A stretch of DNA of 64,000 nt, from the NCBI GenBank assembly GCA_965223355.1, contig CBDCWE010000003.1, positions 744,001 through 808,000 on the forward strand, written 5' to 3'. The notes under the pieces are model-generated. The model had not been told where the DNA came from. It worked only from the letters and a program-made list of their open reading frames with translations, and did no database searches. Shown here piece after piece: positions 35,639-42,969 of this stretch. The first letter of the stretch is position 1; each line of letters starts with the position of its first letter. The DNA is from Tectiglobus sp965223355 (GTDB taxonomy: Bacteria; Pseudomonadota; Alphaproteobacteria; Rhizobiales; Hyphomicrobiaceae). The translations under genes were made by a program, and so were the position numbers.

Positions 35639-36679
35639 TTAATCGATTGGTCGCACCGCGATGACGGTTGCGTTGTCTTGATAAGGATCGCGGGCATTCT
35701 CGATGGCCCGTACCAGTGCCTGACAAACGGCGAGCGGCCCGTCGGCCTGATAACCCTTGATCAGTCGAACCATCTCTGAGGTATCGAGCGTGTGAATTCC
35801 GTCGCTCGCGACAATCACGTAATCGCCCGGCCAAAGTTGCAGCGGCTTGCGCGAAAAATCGACGAGATCGAGGTCCTCGCCGGTGATCGCAGAGCGCAGC
35901 ATGTGGCGGCGAGGATCGGTCTTTGCCTGCTCGCGCGTAATCTTGCCCTCTTCGGCGAGTTTATCCAAGGCCGGCGCCAACGAATGATCTTCATTGAGCA
36001 ATGCGATTTGTTCGCGCCGATAAAGATAAAGCGGACTGTCGCCGACGCTGATCCACTCCAAGCCTCGATCAACGAACACCGTGCCCACAAGTGTCGATCC
36101 CATTCCGGACAGCGCGGGCTTGGCCGACACGATGTCGGAAATGCTGTCATTGCCGGCCTTGAGGGCCGATATCAGTCGGTCGCGGATGTCGCGGGCGCCG
36201 CCGTTGTCGTGGCCGACATCGTTGCCGCCAGCCTTGCCGCCGGCCTTGCAGTTGTCGTCGTCCTTTGCCCGGACGGCAACTTCGCCACGGTCCTGATCTG
36301 CGTCTTCGCAGCCGTCGCGATCCTTGTTGCCGCGACCTTTCAGGCGACCACCGCCATCGTGTTTCTCGCCAGCATCTTCGCCGCCGTCCACAACCGACTG
36401 TGGTTTCGACGTCGACCGCCCACCGCTGACCCAATGTTCGATGAAGGATTGGCACACCGACCGGGCTGCAAGGGCGCCGCCCGCGTGGCCGCCCATGCCG
36501 TCTGCCAGCACCGCAACCAGCTCACCCGCGCTGGTCGTTGGCAAGGCATCCCCATCCCACGCAAAGGTTGCTTCAGGGGCGTTGGCGATTTCGATCTGTG
36601 GCGGCCAAACCAGCGCAGCATCTTCCTGGTAGCTGCGTTGGCCCCTGGTGGCAAAGAAGCCATACTCGAATGGCGTCAT
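35639..36679 (-). CDS. PP2C-type Ser/Thr protein phosphatase with low-complexity insert
   Basis: This 346-residue metal-dependent phosphatase shows the PP2C motifs in order: RSYQEDA (about residue 15), LADGMGGHAGG (about 58), GSTLVGTVF, VGDSPLYLYR, IVASDGI and DNATVIAV. These aspartates bind the two metal ions. Between about residues 87 and 162 it carries an unusual Gly/Asp/Lys-rich insert (EDAGEKHDGGGRLKGRGNKD and further) absent from ordinary PP2C proteins. It is the last gene of a three-gene operon with two FHA proteins; its ATG overlaps the FHA stop (TGATG). It probably reverses phosphorylation made by the divergent WD40 kinase. Confidence 0.88.
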   Translation of the reverse strand: MTPFEYGFFATRGQRSYQEDAALVWPPQIEIANAPEATFAWDGDALPTTSAGELVAVLADGMGGHAGGALAARSVCQSFIEHWVSGGRSTSKPQSVVDGGEDAGEKHDGGGRLKGRGNKDRDGCEDADQDRGEVAVRAKDDDNCKAGGKAGGNDVGHDNGGARDIRDRLISALKAGNDSISDIVSAKPALSGMGSTLVGTVFVDRGLEWISVGDSPLYLYRREQIALLNEDHSLAPALDKLAEEGKITREQAKTDPRRHMLRSAITGEDLDLVDFSRKPLQLWPGDYVIVASDGIHTLDTSEMVRLIKGYQADGPLAVCQALVRAIENARDPYQDNATVIAVRPID

Positions 36680-37497
36680 CAGCCCTTGTTCAACTCCTGC
36701 AGCTCGGCCCAGTCAAAGTCCTGCCCGCAGAATGCAACAAAGACCAGCTGCGTCTTGCCCATTCTGATGACATCCTTGGTGTGCAACGGCACAGCCGACG
36801 TCGGCTGATCGTCATTGACCGAGACGATGTTTGTCTTTGACATGTTTGGCACGAACAGGAAGTTACGGCTCGCGGAGTCGTAGCGGATGTAGGCCTGTTC
36901 TTCCGATGAAATCGTGTCGTCACCGAAGTCGATGGCAACGCGGTTCGCGCTGCTGCGCCCGATCGTGTTGTTGCCTTCATAGATCGGCCGGAAAGCGCCG
37001 ATGCCGGGTCCGCCGACGACCACCAGCCATCCCGTCACCGGGTCCTGTTGGAATTCGCCGCGTTCGACCTGCGGGCGCCCGCGCACCAACCGGGTGCGGG
37101 CGGGTTGGCTCGGAACGGTTGCCGCGGCCTGGCGCACAACACCGGTTGTCGGCGGCGCCTCGAATTCGACATGGCGGTCTGCCGGGTCAGCCACCGGTGG
37201 AATGTTCGGTGTCCCGCCCCGCGCGTCGCGGGCCGCCTCCGCGGCCGTGGGCAACGGCGGCGGGCCGTCGGTTTCTTGCTGCGCTGCCAGCGGCGAACGG
37301 GCGCCGCCTTCCAGTTCCGTTTCAGAAGCCATGTTTGCTGCCTCAAGATGTGTGGTTGCCGCCGCACCGGCAGTCGGTTTCGCCGAAGATTTGTTCCGTG
37401 TCGTATCATCGCGACTGGCCGCCGCCAGCGCATCGCGCAGCGATCCGATTATGCCGCTCTGTCTGCCGCTGCCCTCGCGGTCATGTTCGTTTGACAA
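36679..37497 (-). CDS. FHA-domain protein with disordered N-terminus
   Basis: This ~272-residue soluble protein has a Pro/Ala/Glu-rich, probably disordered first ~150 residues. A C-terminal FHA domain (about 170-255) contains NNTIGRSSANRVAIDFG and then SSEEQAYIRYD, where the GRS and S/H positions bind phosphothreonine. FHA proteins recognise phosphorylated partners of Ser/Thr kinases. I choose the TTG at 37497, preceded by GGGAG at six bases; the frame is open up to a TTG at 37536. It is translationally coupled to the PP2C gene. Confidence 0.8.
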   Translation of the reverse strand: MSNEHDREGSGRQSGIIGSLRDALAAASRDDTTRNKSSAKPTAGAAATTHLEAANMASETELEGGARSPLAAQQETDGPPPLPTAAEAARDARGGTPNIPPVADPADRHVEFEAPPTTGVVRQAAATVPSQPARTRLVRGRPQVERGEFQQDPVTGWLVVVGGPGIGAFRPIYEGNNTIGRSSANRVAIDFGDDTISSEEQAYIRYDSASRNFLFVPNMSKTNIVSVNDDQPTSAVPLHTKDVIRMGKTQLVFVAFCGQDFDWAELQELNKG

Positions 37498-37586
37498 TGT
37501 CGTCTCCCAAATCCAAACGTCTTCTGCCGCATCCAACAGCCGCCGCCCAAATACTCAGCGCTCACGTCATCGACGGCGCTACCGGG

Positions 37587-38249
37587 TCAATCCCGTGCCG
37601 CCGCCAGCTGAAACCGCAATCGGGCCTTGCCCAGTTCAATCACCTCGCCGCCGCGCAGGCGCGACCGTTTAACCTTGCTCCCGTCAACCCGGACGCCGTT
37701 GCCGCCGGCCCCGCTGACGTCTGTGACGTAGAATTCCGCATCGCCCGTGCGTTCAAACACGGCATGGTAGCGATGGACGGTGTTATGCATGAGGCGAACA
37801 TCATTGTCGTTCTCGCGCCCGATTCGGACCAATCCATGGCCGACTTCGTGAACTTCCCCGCGACTGTTTGCAACGACCAGGAGGCCCCGCGTATTCCAAC
37901 CGCTGAGCGGGATCGAGCGGTCGTCGGCACGTTCGGCGGTCGTGTCATCGTTGGCGCGACGGCGCAGCAGCAAACCGATGATCGCCAGAAGCGGCACCGT
38001 CAGGGCCAATCCGGCGCCGACAATGATTTCGGGCGTCTTGTCGAATCCATCGCTAATCCAGATGATGATACCGTGCGCCGTGTCTTTCCAACTGCGCGCG
38101 CCCCAACTGTGCTCGCCGGCAGTTGGGCCCGCCGTTTGGGCCGCCGACGGCGTCGCGATCGCAAGCGCGATGGCCGCGCAGCAAGCCAACGATTGCACCG
38201 CTGGCAGTGATATGAACGACATTCGGCCGCTTGGCGCCTGCCATCTCAT
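37587..38249 (-). CDS. Membrane-anchored FHA-domain protein
   Basis: This ~220-residue protein has an N-terminal signal-like hydrophobic stretch (LPAVQSLACCAAIALAIATP), a short external segment, a transmembrane helix (IIVGAGLALTVPLLAIIGLL, about residues 72-92) followed by RRR, and then a cytoplasmic FHA domain (about 115-215: GLVRIGRENDNDVRLMHNTV, HAVFERTGDAEFYVTD). It can therefore place a phosphothreonine-binding module at the inner membrane, matching the membrane kinase on the other side of the divergent promoter. ATGs at 38249 and 38222 are both plausible starts. It is the first gene of the FHA-FHA-PP2C operon. Confidence 0.8.
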   Translation of the reverse strand: MRWQAPSGRMSFISLPAVQSLACCAAIALAIATPSAAQTAGPTAGEHSWGARSWKDTAHGIIIWISDGFDKTPEIIVGAGLALTVPLLAIIGLLLRRRANDDTTAERADDRSIPLSGWNTRGLLVVANSRGEVHEVGHGLVRIGRENDNDVRLMHNTVHRYHAVFERTGDAEFYVTDVSGAGGNGVRVDGSKVKRSRLRGGEVIELGKARLRFQLAAARD

Positions 38250-38444
38250 CGCGGAAGCCCATTCATCAAAGATCAATCTGATCCTGTTTGTTAGGCGGCC
38301 CGACTGCCATAAAGTTTCGACATAATTCCGGCACGCGCGCATGTGATAGGCTTGAGGCGCAATGTCATGGTGGCCGCGGACACGTCTGCAGGGCTCTGCA
38401 GGGCGCGTGGGAGGCAGGCGCGGCGATGCTGCTGTAGGGATTGG

Positions 38445-40934
38445 ATGTCAAACCTATTGTCGCTACCGGCCGAGACAATCTTGGCTGGCGACTACAGAAT
38501 CGAGCGGGTGCTTGGCGCCGGCGGATTTGGTGTGACCTATCTCGCTCGAGAGATCGAAGTCGATCGCTACGTCACCATCAAGGAATACTTTCCAACCGAC
38601 TTTGCCGTGCGATCTGACGATCTCATTGCGGTGCCGCGATCGCGGGGCAGCAGCGAGGACTATAACTGGGGTCTGGACCGCTTCATCGACGAGGCACGAG
38701 CCCTCGGCAAGTTCGATCACAACAACATTGTCCGGCTCTATCGGTATTTCCGCGAGAATGATACCGCCTACATGGTGCTCCACTTCGAGGAGGGCCGGAG
38801 CCTCAAAGCCTGGTTGCAGTCGCTCGGCCGCAGGCCTCGCCAGCGCGAGCTTGATCAGATTATCGAGCCCTTGCTCGATGCACTGAGCCTCATCCATCAG
38901 ACCGATTTTCTGCATCGTGATATTGCCCCGGACAACATCATTGTTCGCTCCGATCACTCGCCGGTGCTGATCGATTTTGGCTCGGCACGCGGCGATATCG
39001 CAAAGCACACGCGCACCATCAGTGCCCTCGTCAAACCCGGTTACAGCCCCTATGAGCAATATGCCGAGACCGGCGCCAAGCAGGGGCCGTGGACCGATAT
39101 CTATGCGTTTGCCGGCACGCTCTATCATGCCGTAACCGGCAACCGGCCGCCGGATGCACCATCACGGATGATCAAGGATGAATTGCGCCCGGCCGAGCAA
39201 ACCGCGGTTGGTGCGTTCCGCAAGCGGTTTCTCGCTGCCATCGATCGCGGTTTGCGTCTCGATCCCGACCAACGTCCCCAATCGATCGCGGAGTGGCGTG
39301 GTGATTTGCTGGCACCGGAGGTGCGCTCGCAAGGCCTGTTTGCACATCGCCTGGGCGGCGGTGGCACTCATGACGCGCAGGTTGGCGATGACGTCGCCGA
39401 AGGCGCTGCCTCGATGCGCAAGCCAACTGTGCCGTTGTCGCCGCCGCCGCAGCCCGACGTGCCGGGCCGGGACGGCAAGTTTGTCGATTTCCTCGACCGG
39501 CTGAAGGGGCAAGATGAGCGGGCAGCGCCCGGCGCAGCAGCGCCTGCGAGCGCAGCACCACCAATGCCCGGACCGCGGCCTATGAGTTTGCGTGGCCGTC
39601 TCAGGTTGGGGTGGGGGGCGGCATCGGGCGATGGCAACGCCAAGGTAGATGGCAACGCCAAGGTAAAGCTACAGGTAAAGGCAAAGACAGAGGCACAAGC
39701 ACAGGCTGCTTCGAAGCCGAAGCCCGCGCGCCCAATCGAACCTGCTGGTGAGGCCGCCATTGATCAGGCGCCATCGCCTGCTCCCGGCGGCATCAAGCCG
39801 GCGCCGAAGGTGCCGCGAAACAATGCGCGCCCGCGCCCGATCCGGACGTGGTCGGGGCCGAAGTTGCGTTCGCTGCTGTTCAAACTGCTGATCGGCATTG
39901 GCATTGCTGCCGGCGCGGTTGGTCTGCAGGACCGCATCCCGACGTTCGAGTTGCGTTCAAGCGGTGCCGTGTCGAGCGCGAGCAAGCAGGCCGACAAACC
40001 GCGCATCGTACCGCCGGCGGCCGCGCAAAAGGCACGCCAGCCTGCGGTGCGCAGAGCGCTGCTTCTCAACCGGTTCGCAGCGCACAGCAGTGCCATTACG
40101 AAGGCGCGGTTTGCCAAGAACGGCCGCATCATCGTGTCGGCCGGTGCCGATGGCACATTGAAAATCTGGGAGACCGAAAGCCGCGTCTTGCTCCGCACTC
40201 TCGAATTCGACGACGGCCCGGCAACCGCCCTGGCAACGCGCGGGAACCTCGCCCTGACCGGTCATTCAGAAGGTGTCATCGCGCTTTGGGATCTGGACAC
40301 AGGCGCCAAGCAGCGATCGTTCAAGCGCAATGACGCGACCATCTGGGCGCTCGCCTTTGCCGGCGCTAACGAGCGCTTCTGGGCCACCAGCCATGACTGG
40401 ACGGTTGCGCTGTGGGAGATCGCCACGCCATCGACACCGCTGCAGGTGCTTGAGGGACATCAAAGTGCCGTGCAGGCCATCAGTTTCTCGCCGGTCAATG
40501 CCTTGCTGGCGACCGGTGGCGCCGACAAGGTCGTGAAGCTTTGGGATGGCGCCAACATGAGCGAGATCCGCAGCTACAGCAAGGCACGCGATTTCGTAAC
40601 CGCATTGGCGTTTTCGGCCAGTGGCGAGACGCTCGTTGCCGGACTGTTGAACGGCCAAATCAGGATCATGTCGACCGCGCGTCGCCGATACCGGACCATC
40701 AACGCCCACAAGGATGCCGTGATCGCCCTGCGCTTCGGCCCGGGCGGCCAGTTTGTCTCGGCCGGCAAGGACGGCACGCTCAAGCGTTGGTCGACACGCC
40801 GTAGACGTCCGCTGGCAGCCTTCGGCTCATCCGGCAATGACGATCAAGTGGCAATGGATTTGTCGCCCGATGGCAGCCGCATCCTGACCGCCGACAACAA
40901 AGGGTTCGTCACGATTTGGCAGTTGAAAGAGTAG
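38445..40934 (+). CDS. Membrane Ser/Thr protein kinase with C-terminal WD40 repeats
   Basis: This is an 829-residue eukaryotic-like kinase. The kinase domain (about 10-285) has the Gly loop VLGAGGFGVTYLA, the ATP lysine in VTIKEYFP, the catalytic HRDIAPDNI (the usual Lys after HRD is Ala) and DFGSARGD. A Pro/Ala/Lys linker, including a repetitive (K)AKxEAQAQ-type stretch near 405-425, leads to one transmembrane helix (about 475-495). Then come about six to seven WD40 repeats (541-829; for example IIVSAGADGTLKIWE and LLATGGADKVVKLWD), which would lie outside the membrane. The ATG at 38445 with TAGGGA is preferred to 38343. It is divergent from the FHA-FHA-PP2C operon. Confidence 0.9.
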   Translation: MSNLLSLPAETILAGDYRIERVLGAGGFGVTYLAREIEVDRYVTIKEYFPTDFAVRSDDLIAVPRSRGSSEDYNWGLDRFIDEARALGKFDHNNIVRLYRYFRENDTAYMVLHFEEGRSLKAWLQSLGRRPRQRELDQIIEPLLDALSLIHQTDFLHRDIAPDNIIVRSDHSPVLIDFGSARGDIAKHTRTISALVKPGYSPYEQYAETGAKQGPWTDIYAFAGTLYHAVTGNRPPDAPSRMIKDELRPAEQTAVGAFRKRFLAAIDRGLRLDPDQRPQSIAEWRGDLLAPEVRSQGLFAHRLGGGGTHDAQVGDDVAEGAASMRKPTVPLSPPPQPDVPGRDGKFVDFLDRLKGQDERAAPGAAAPASAAPPMPGPRPMSLRGRLRLGWGAASGDGNAKVDGNAKVKLQVKAKTEAQAQAASKPKPARPIEPAGEAAIDQAPSPAPGGIKPAPKVPRNNARPRPIRTWSGPKLRSLLFKLLIGIGIAAGAVGLQDRIPTFELRSSGAVSSASKQADKPRIVPPAAAQKARQPAVRRALLLNRFAAHSSAITKARFAKNGRIIVSAGADGTLKIWETESRVLLRTLEFDDGPATALATRGNLALTGHSEGVIALWDLDTGAKQRSFKRNDATIWALAFAGANERFWATSHDWTVALWEIATPSTPLQVLEGHQSAVQAISFSPVNALLATGGADKVVKLWDGANMSEIRSYSKARDFVTALAFSASGETLVAGLLNGQIRIMSTARRRYRTINAHKDAVIALRFGPGGQFVSAGKDGTLKRWSTRRRRPLAAFGSSGNDDQVAMDLSPDGSRILTADNKGFVTIWQLKE

Positions 40935-40945
40935 GGCTTGTATCA

Positions 40946-41084
40946 CTAGATCATCTTTGTGCTTTAAGTTGGAACCGCTATTGCGGTTCCAACTTAAAGC
41001 ACAAAGATGATCGCCACTTTAGAGGCGAGCAACCTGCCTTTATTCGGGATCGTTCCGATTCCGAATAAAGGCAGGTTGCTCTAG
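40946..41084 (+). repeat. Repeat family A, copy A7 (fully symmetric form)
   Basis: CTAG lies at 40946-40949 and 41081-41084. This copy has perfectly matched arms in both large hairpins: GATCATCTTTGTGCTTTAAG pairs fully with its partner, and GAGCAACCTGCCTTTATTCG pairs with CGAATAAAGGCAGGTTGCTC. Most other copies lack TTT in the first arm and carry an extra TTTCT in the second. Confidence 0.9.
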
Positions 41085-41152
41085 ACCCAGGGGACGATCC
41101 CGCCAAAGGCCAATCGCCCTTTGGCAGCCTGAGACGTGCTCAGAGGACCCTT
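41085..41152 (+). repeat. Repeat family B, fragment B7
   Basis: This fragment follows the right CTAG of A7. It holds the right-hand third of B: CCTTTGGCAGCCTGAGACG then GCTCAGAGGACCCTTA, matching B1's CCTTTGGAAGCCTGACAC.. end, with the hairpin part mostly lost. Confidence 0.6.
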
Positions 41153-41206
41153 AAAGTCTCCTGAATGTCGATTGAACCTCGTCGTTCTAGCTCAGTCCCA
41201 CCGCCA

Positions 41207-41812
41207 CTACGCTCTGCCGAGCAGAGCCTTTCTGAACCGCTCCTTCGAGCTGCTTGCCTGTAGGCTGCGTTTGATCTCGGACTTGGGTGGCGGTGTATCA
41301 TTGACCCGCAACAACACGAACGACGGTCCGTTTGACTGCCGCAGCACCGTCGCGGCGTCTGCGATTTCCGCTGCCGTCGTCGCCTCACGTGTCGTGCCAA
41401 TCCCGCACCCCGACGCCACCACCGCCAAGTTGATCCCCATCCCGGTGTGCGACGTCTGCCCGCCGGTCTCCTGGTAAAGCGAATTGTCGACACACACGAT
41501 CGCGAGATTTGACGGCTGAACCGCGCCAACGGTTGCCAGCGAGCCAAGCGACATCAGCAGATCGCCGTCACCCGTCACGCACAACACGCGGCGATCCGGC
41601 TGCGCAATCGCAAGTCCCAACGCCGCCGGCACGGCGCCCCCCATTGCGCCTGCGAAAATGAAGGCATTCTCCCCGTCTCGGGTCAGCGCGCCGATATCCT
41701 TGGCCGGTCCTGCAAGACCGGCGACAATCAGGAAATCAAGCGCATTGCCGATCAGCGCCGGCACCGCTTCGGCCCGGTCAAGCCGTTTCGATGTGTCATC
41801 CGCTTTCGCCAT
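41207..41812 (-). CDS. Thiamine-diphosphate decarboxylase, beta (ComE-like) subunit
   Basis: This 201-residue protein corresponds to the C-terminal ThDP-binding half of a decarboxylase: GAMGGAVPAALGLAIAQP, the ThDP/Mg motif GDGDLLMSLGSLATVG and the closing Asn in CVDNSLYQETGGQ. It pairs with the upstream gene encoding the Pyr half. Split enzymes of this kind include sulfopyruvate decarboxylase (ComDE) and phosphonopyruvate decarboxylase; which 2-oxo acid is used here is unknown. The ATG at 41812 has GAGGAGG upstream; the longer frame to 41869 overlaps the partner gene. Confidence 0.82.
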   Translation of the reverse strand: MAKADDTSKRLDRAEAVPALIGNALDFLIVAGLAGPAKDIGALTRDGENAFIFAGAMGGAVPAALGLAIAQPDRRVLCVTGDGDLLMSLGSLATVGAVQPSNLAIVCVDNSLYQETGGQTSHTGMGINLAVVASGCGIGTTREATTAAEIADAATVLRQSNGPSFVLLRVNDTPPPKSEIKRSLQASSSKERFRKALLGRA

Positions 41813-41822
41813 CTCTGCCTCC

Positions 41823-42347
41823 TCAGAATGCTTTCGCGCCAAGCAGGCGCTGCGACAGCAGCACGGCAACCGACTGCTCAGATTGAAAGGCCATGGTTAC
41901 GGCCGCGGTCGTCGCGCGTTCGACTTCTGCCGGATTGGTCACCGTCAGACATTGCACGCCCATCGCGCTCATGGTCGGCTCGACAGCCTTGCCCATCGCA
42001 AACTGCCACGGATTGCCTTCACCGAAATCGCCGCGCATCGAAATGTAGGTCAGAAACGGAAATCGCCCATGCTGGATCAGCGACAGCATGTTGATGCAGT
42101 TGCCGGCGCCGCTGCTTTGCATCAACAGCACGGCGCGCGCACCGCCGAGATGTGCACCGGCCGCCAGTCCGACGCCTTCCTCCTCGGTCGAAAGCGTCAC
42201 CGAGGTGACATCCGGATCGGCAATCGATCGATCGATCAGGATCCGGTGCCCGGCGTCCGGCACATAGGAAAAAATTGAAACGTCCGCGGCACGCAGCTGC
42301 TCGTAGAGCTTGTCCTGCCAGCCATCATCATATCCCTTGACCGACAC
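41823..42347 (-). CDS. Thiamine-diphosphate decarboxylase, alpha (ComD-like) subunit
   Basis: This 174-residue protein forms the N-terminal Pyr half of a split ThDP decarboxylase. The segment SYVPDAGHRILID, then TLSTEEEGVGLAAGAHLGGA with the glutamate that activates ThDP, is typical of sulfopyruvate or phosphonopyruvate decarboxylase alpha chains. It is followed after 10 bases by the beta-subunit gene, so the two form an operon and presumably a heteromer. The ATG at 42347 is followed by a normal family start. Confidence 0.82.
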   Translation of the reverse strand: MSVKGYDDGWQDKLYEQLRAADVSIFSYVPDAGHRILIDRSIADPDVTSVTLSTEEEGVGLAAGAHLGGARAVLLMQSSGAGNCINMLSLIQHGRFPFLTYISMRGDFGEGNPWQFAMGKAVEPTMSAMGVQCLTVTNPAEVERATTAAVTMAFQSEQSVAVLLSQRLLGAKAF

Positions 42348-42573
42348 GTTTCCTCCTTCTTCCAGGCTGCGGCCCGGACCTGTGTTCCTGTTGTCGCCAA
42401 CCAGTTGGCGGCTTCGACGCTTGGATTTGACGAATTCAAAATCCTAAGGGCCAATGCGCGCGCGGGCAATGGATCAAGCCATCCCCCTTGCGATTGAACG
42501 CGCGGGCGTGGCACCGAACGTGGCTCCGCGCTGGCCGGCATGCCGGACGTCGCACCACGGGCTGCTGGCCAGC

Positions 42574-42906
42574 TGGGAATACGTCCACATCGCCATTGAT
42601 GATCACAAGCCGCGTTGCCTGCTCGGAGATCTTTCCGAATGGACGATAAGGACAGTGCCATCGCCCACCTCCAAGCCACCGTTGCCCATTGCAAAAGCCT
42701 CGGCGTCAGTGTCGACAATCGAAGAGGCACGCGCCATCATCGAAGACTGGCGGCTCGACGAAAATGACAACCGACCGCATTCTTCGCTCCGCTATCGAAC
42801 CCCAAACGCGTTCGCCGTTAACGCGTGCACCCCAGCAACCGCAAGGCCCGCCAGCGCCCCCGCCATGTGGGAGCCCGCACAACCAGCGCTTGCTCACGCC
42901 GCATGA
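42574..42906 (+). pseudogene. Chimeric transposase remnant (IS481 middle plus IS3-like tail)
   Basis: From 42574 the frame reads WEYVHIAIDD, the start of the IS481 DDE core. After two frameshifts it continues as ACSEIFPN and DKDSAIAHLQATVAHCKSLG to 42719. Immediately afterwards EEARAIIEDWRLDENDNRPH then SSLRYRTPNAFA (42721-42825) is a C-terminal IS3-family OrfB motif. The intervening catalytic part is missing. Two different transposase families thus appear fused by deletion in a decayed mobile-element scar. Confidence 0.7.
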
Positions 42907-42969
42907 AAGTTGCAAAGATGAGCGCTGGCGGGCTCTCAGCATGAATGGCCCTGAAGGCGGGGTAGGTCA

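Noticed and set aside
35792..36808. Long plus-strand open frame (338 codons) opposite the PP2C and FHA genes
   Set aside because: It lies antisense to clear PP2C motifs, and the product shows no domain. High GC in the sense genes keeps the other strand open.
36831..38210. Plus-strand open frame (459 codons) opposite the two FHA genes
   Set aside because: It is antisense to recognised FHA domains and is Arg/Pro/Ser-rich, as expected from shadow translation.
40932..40949. TAGGGCTTGTATCACTAG after the kinase stop, similar to the family C terminus
   Set aside because: Match is short and imperfect, and no other C sequence is present.
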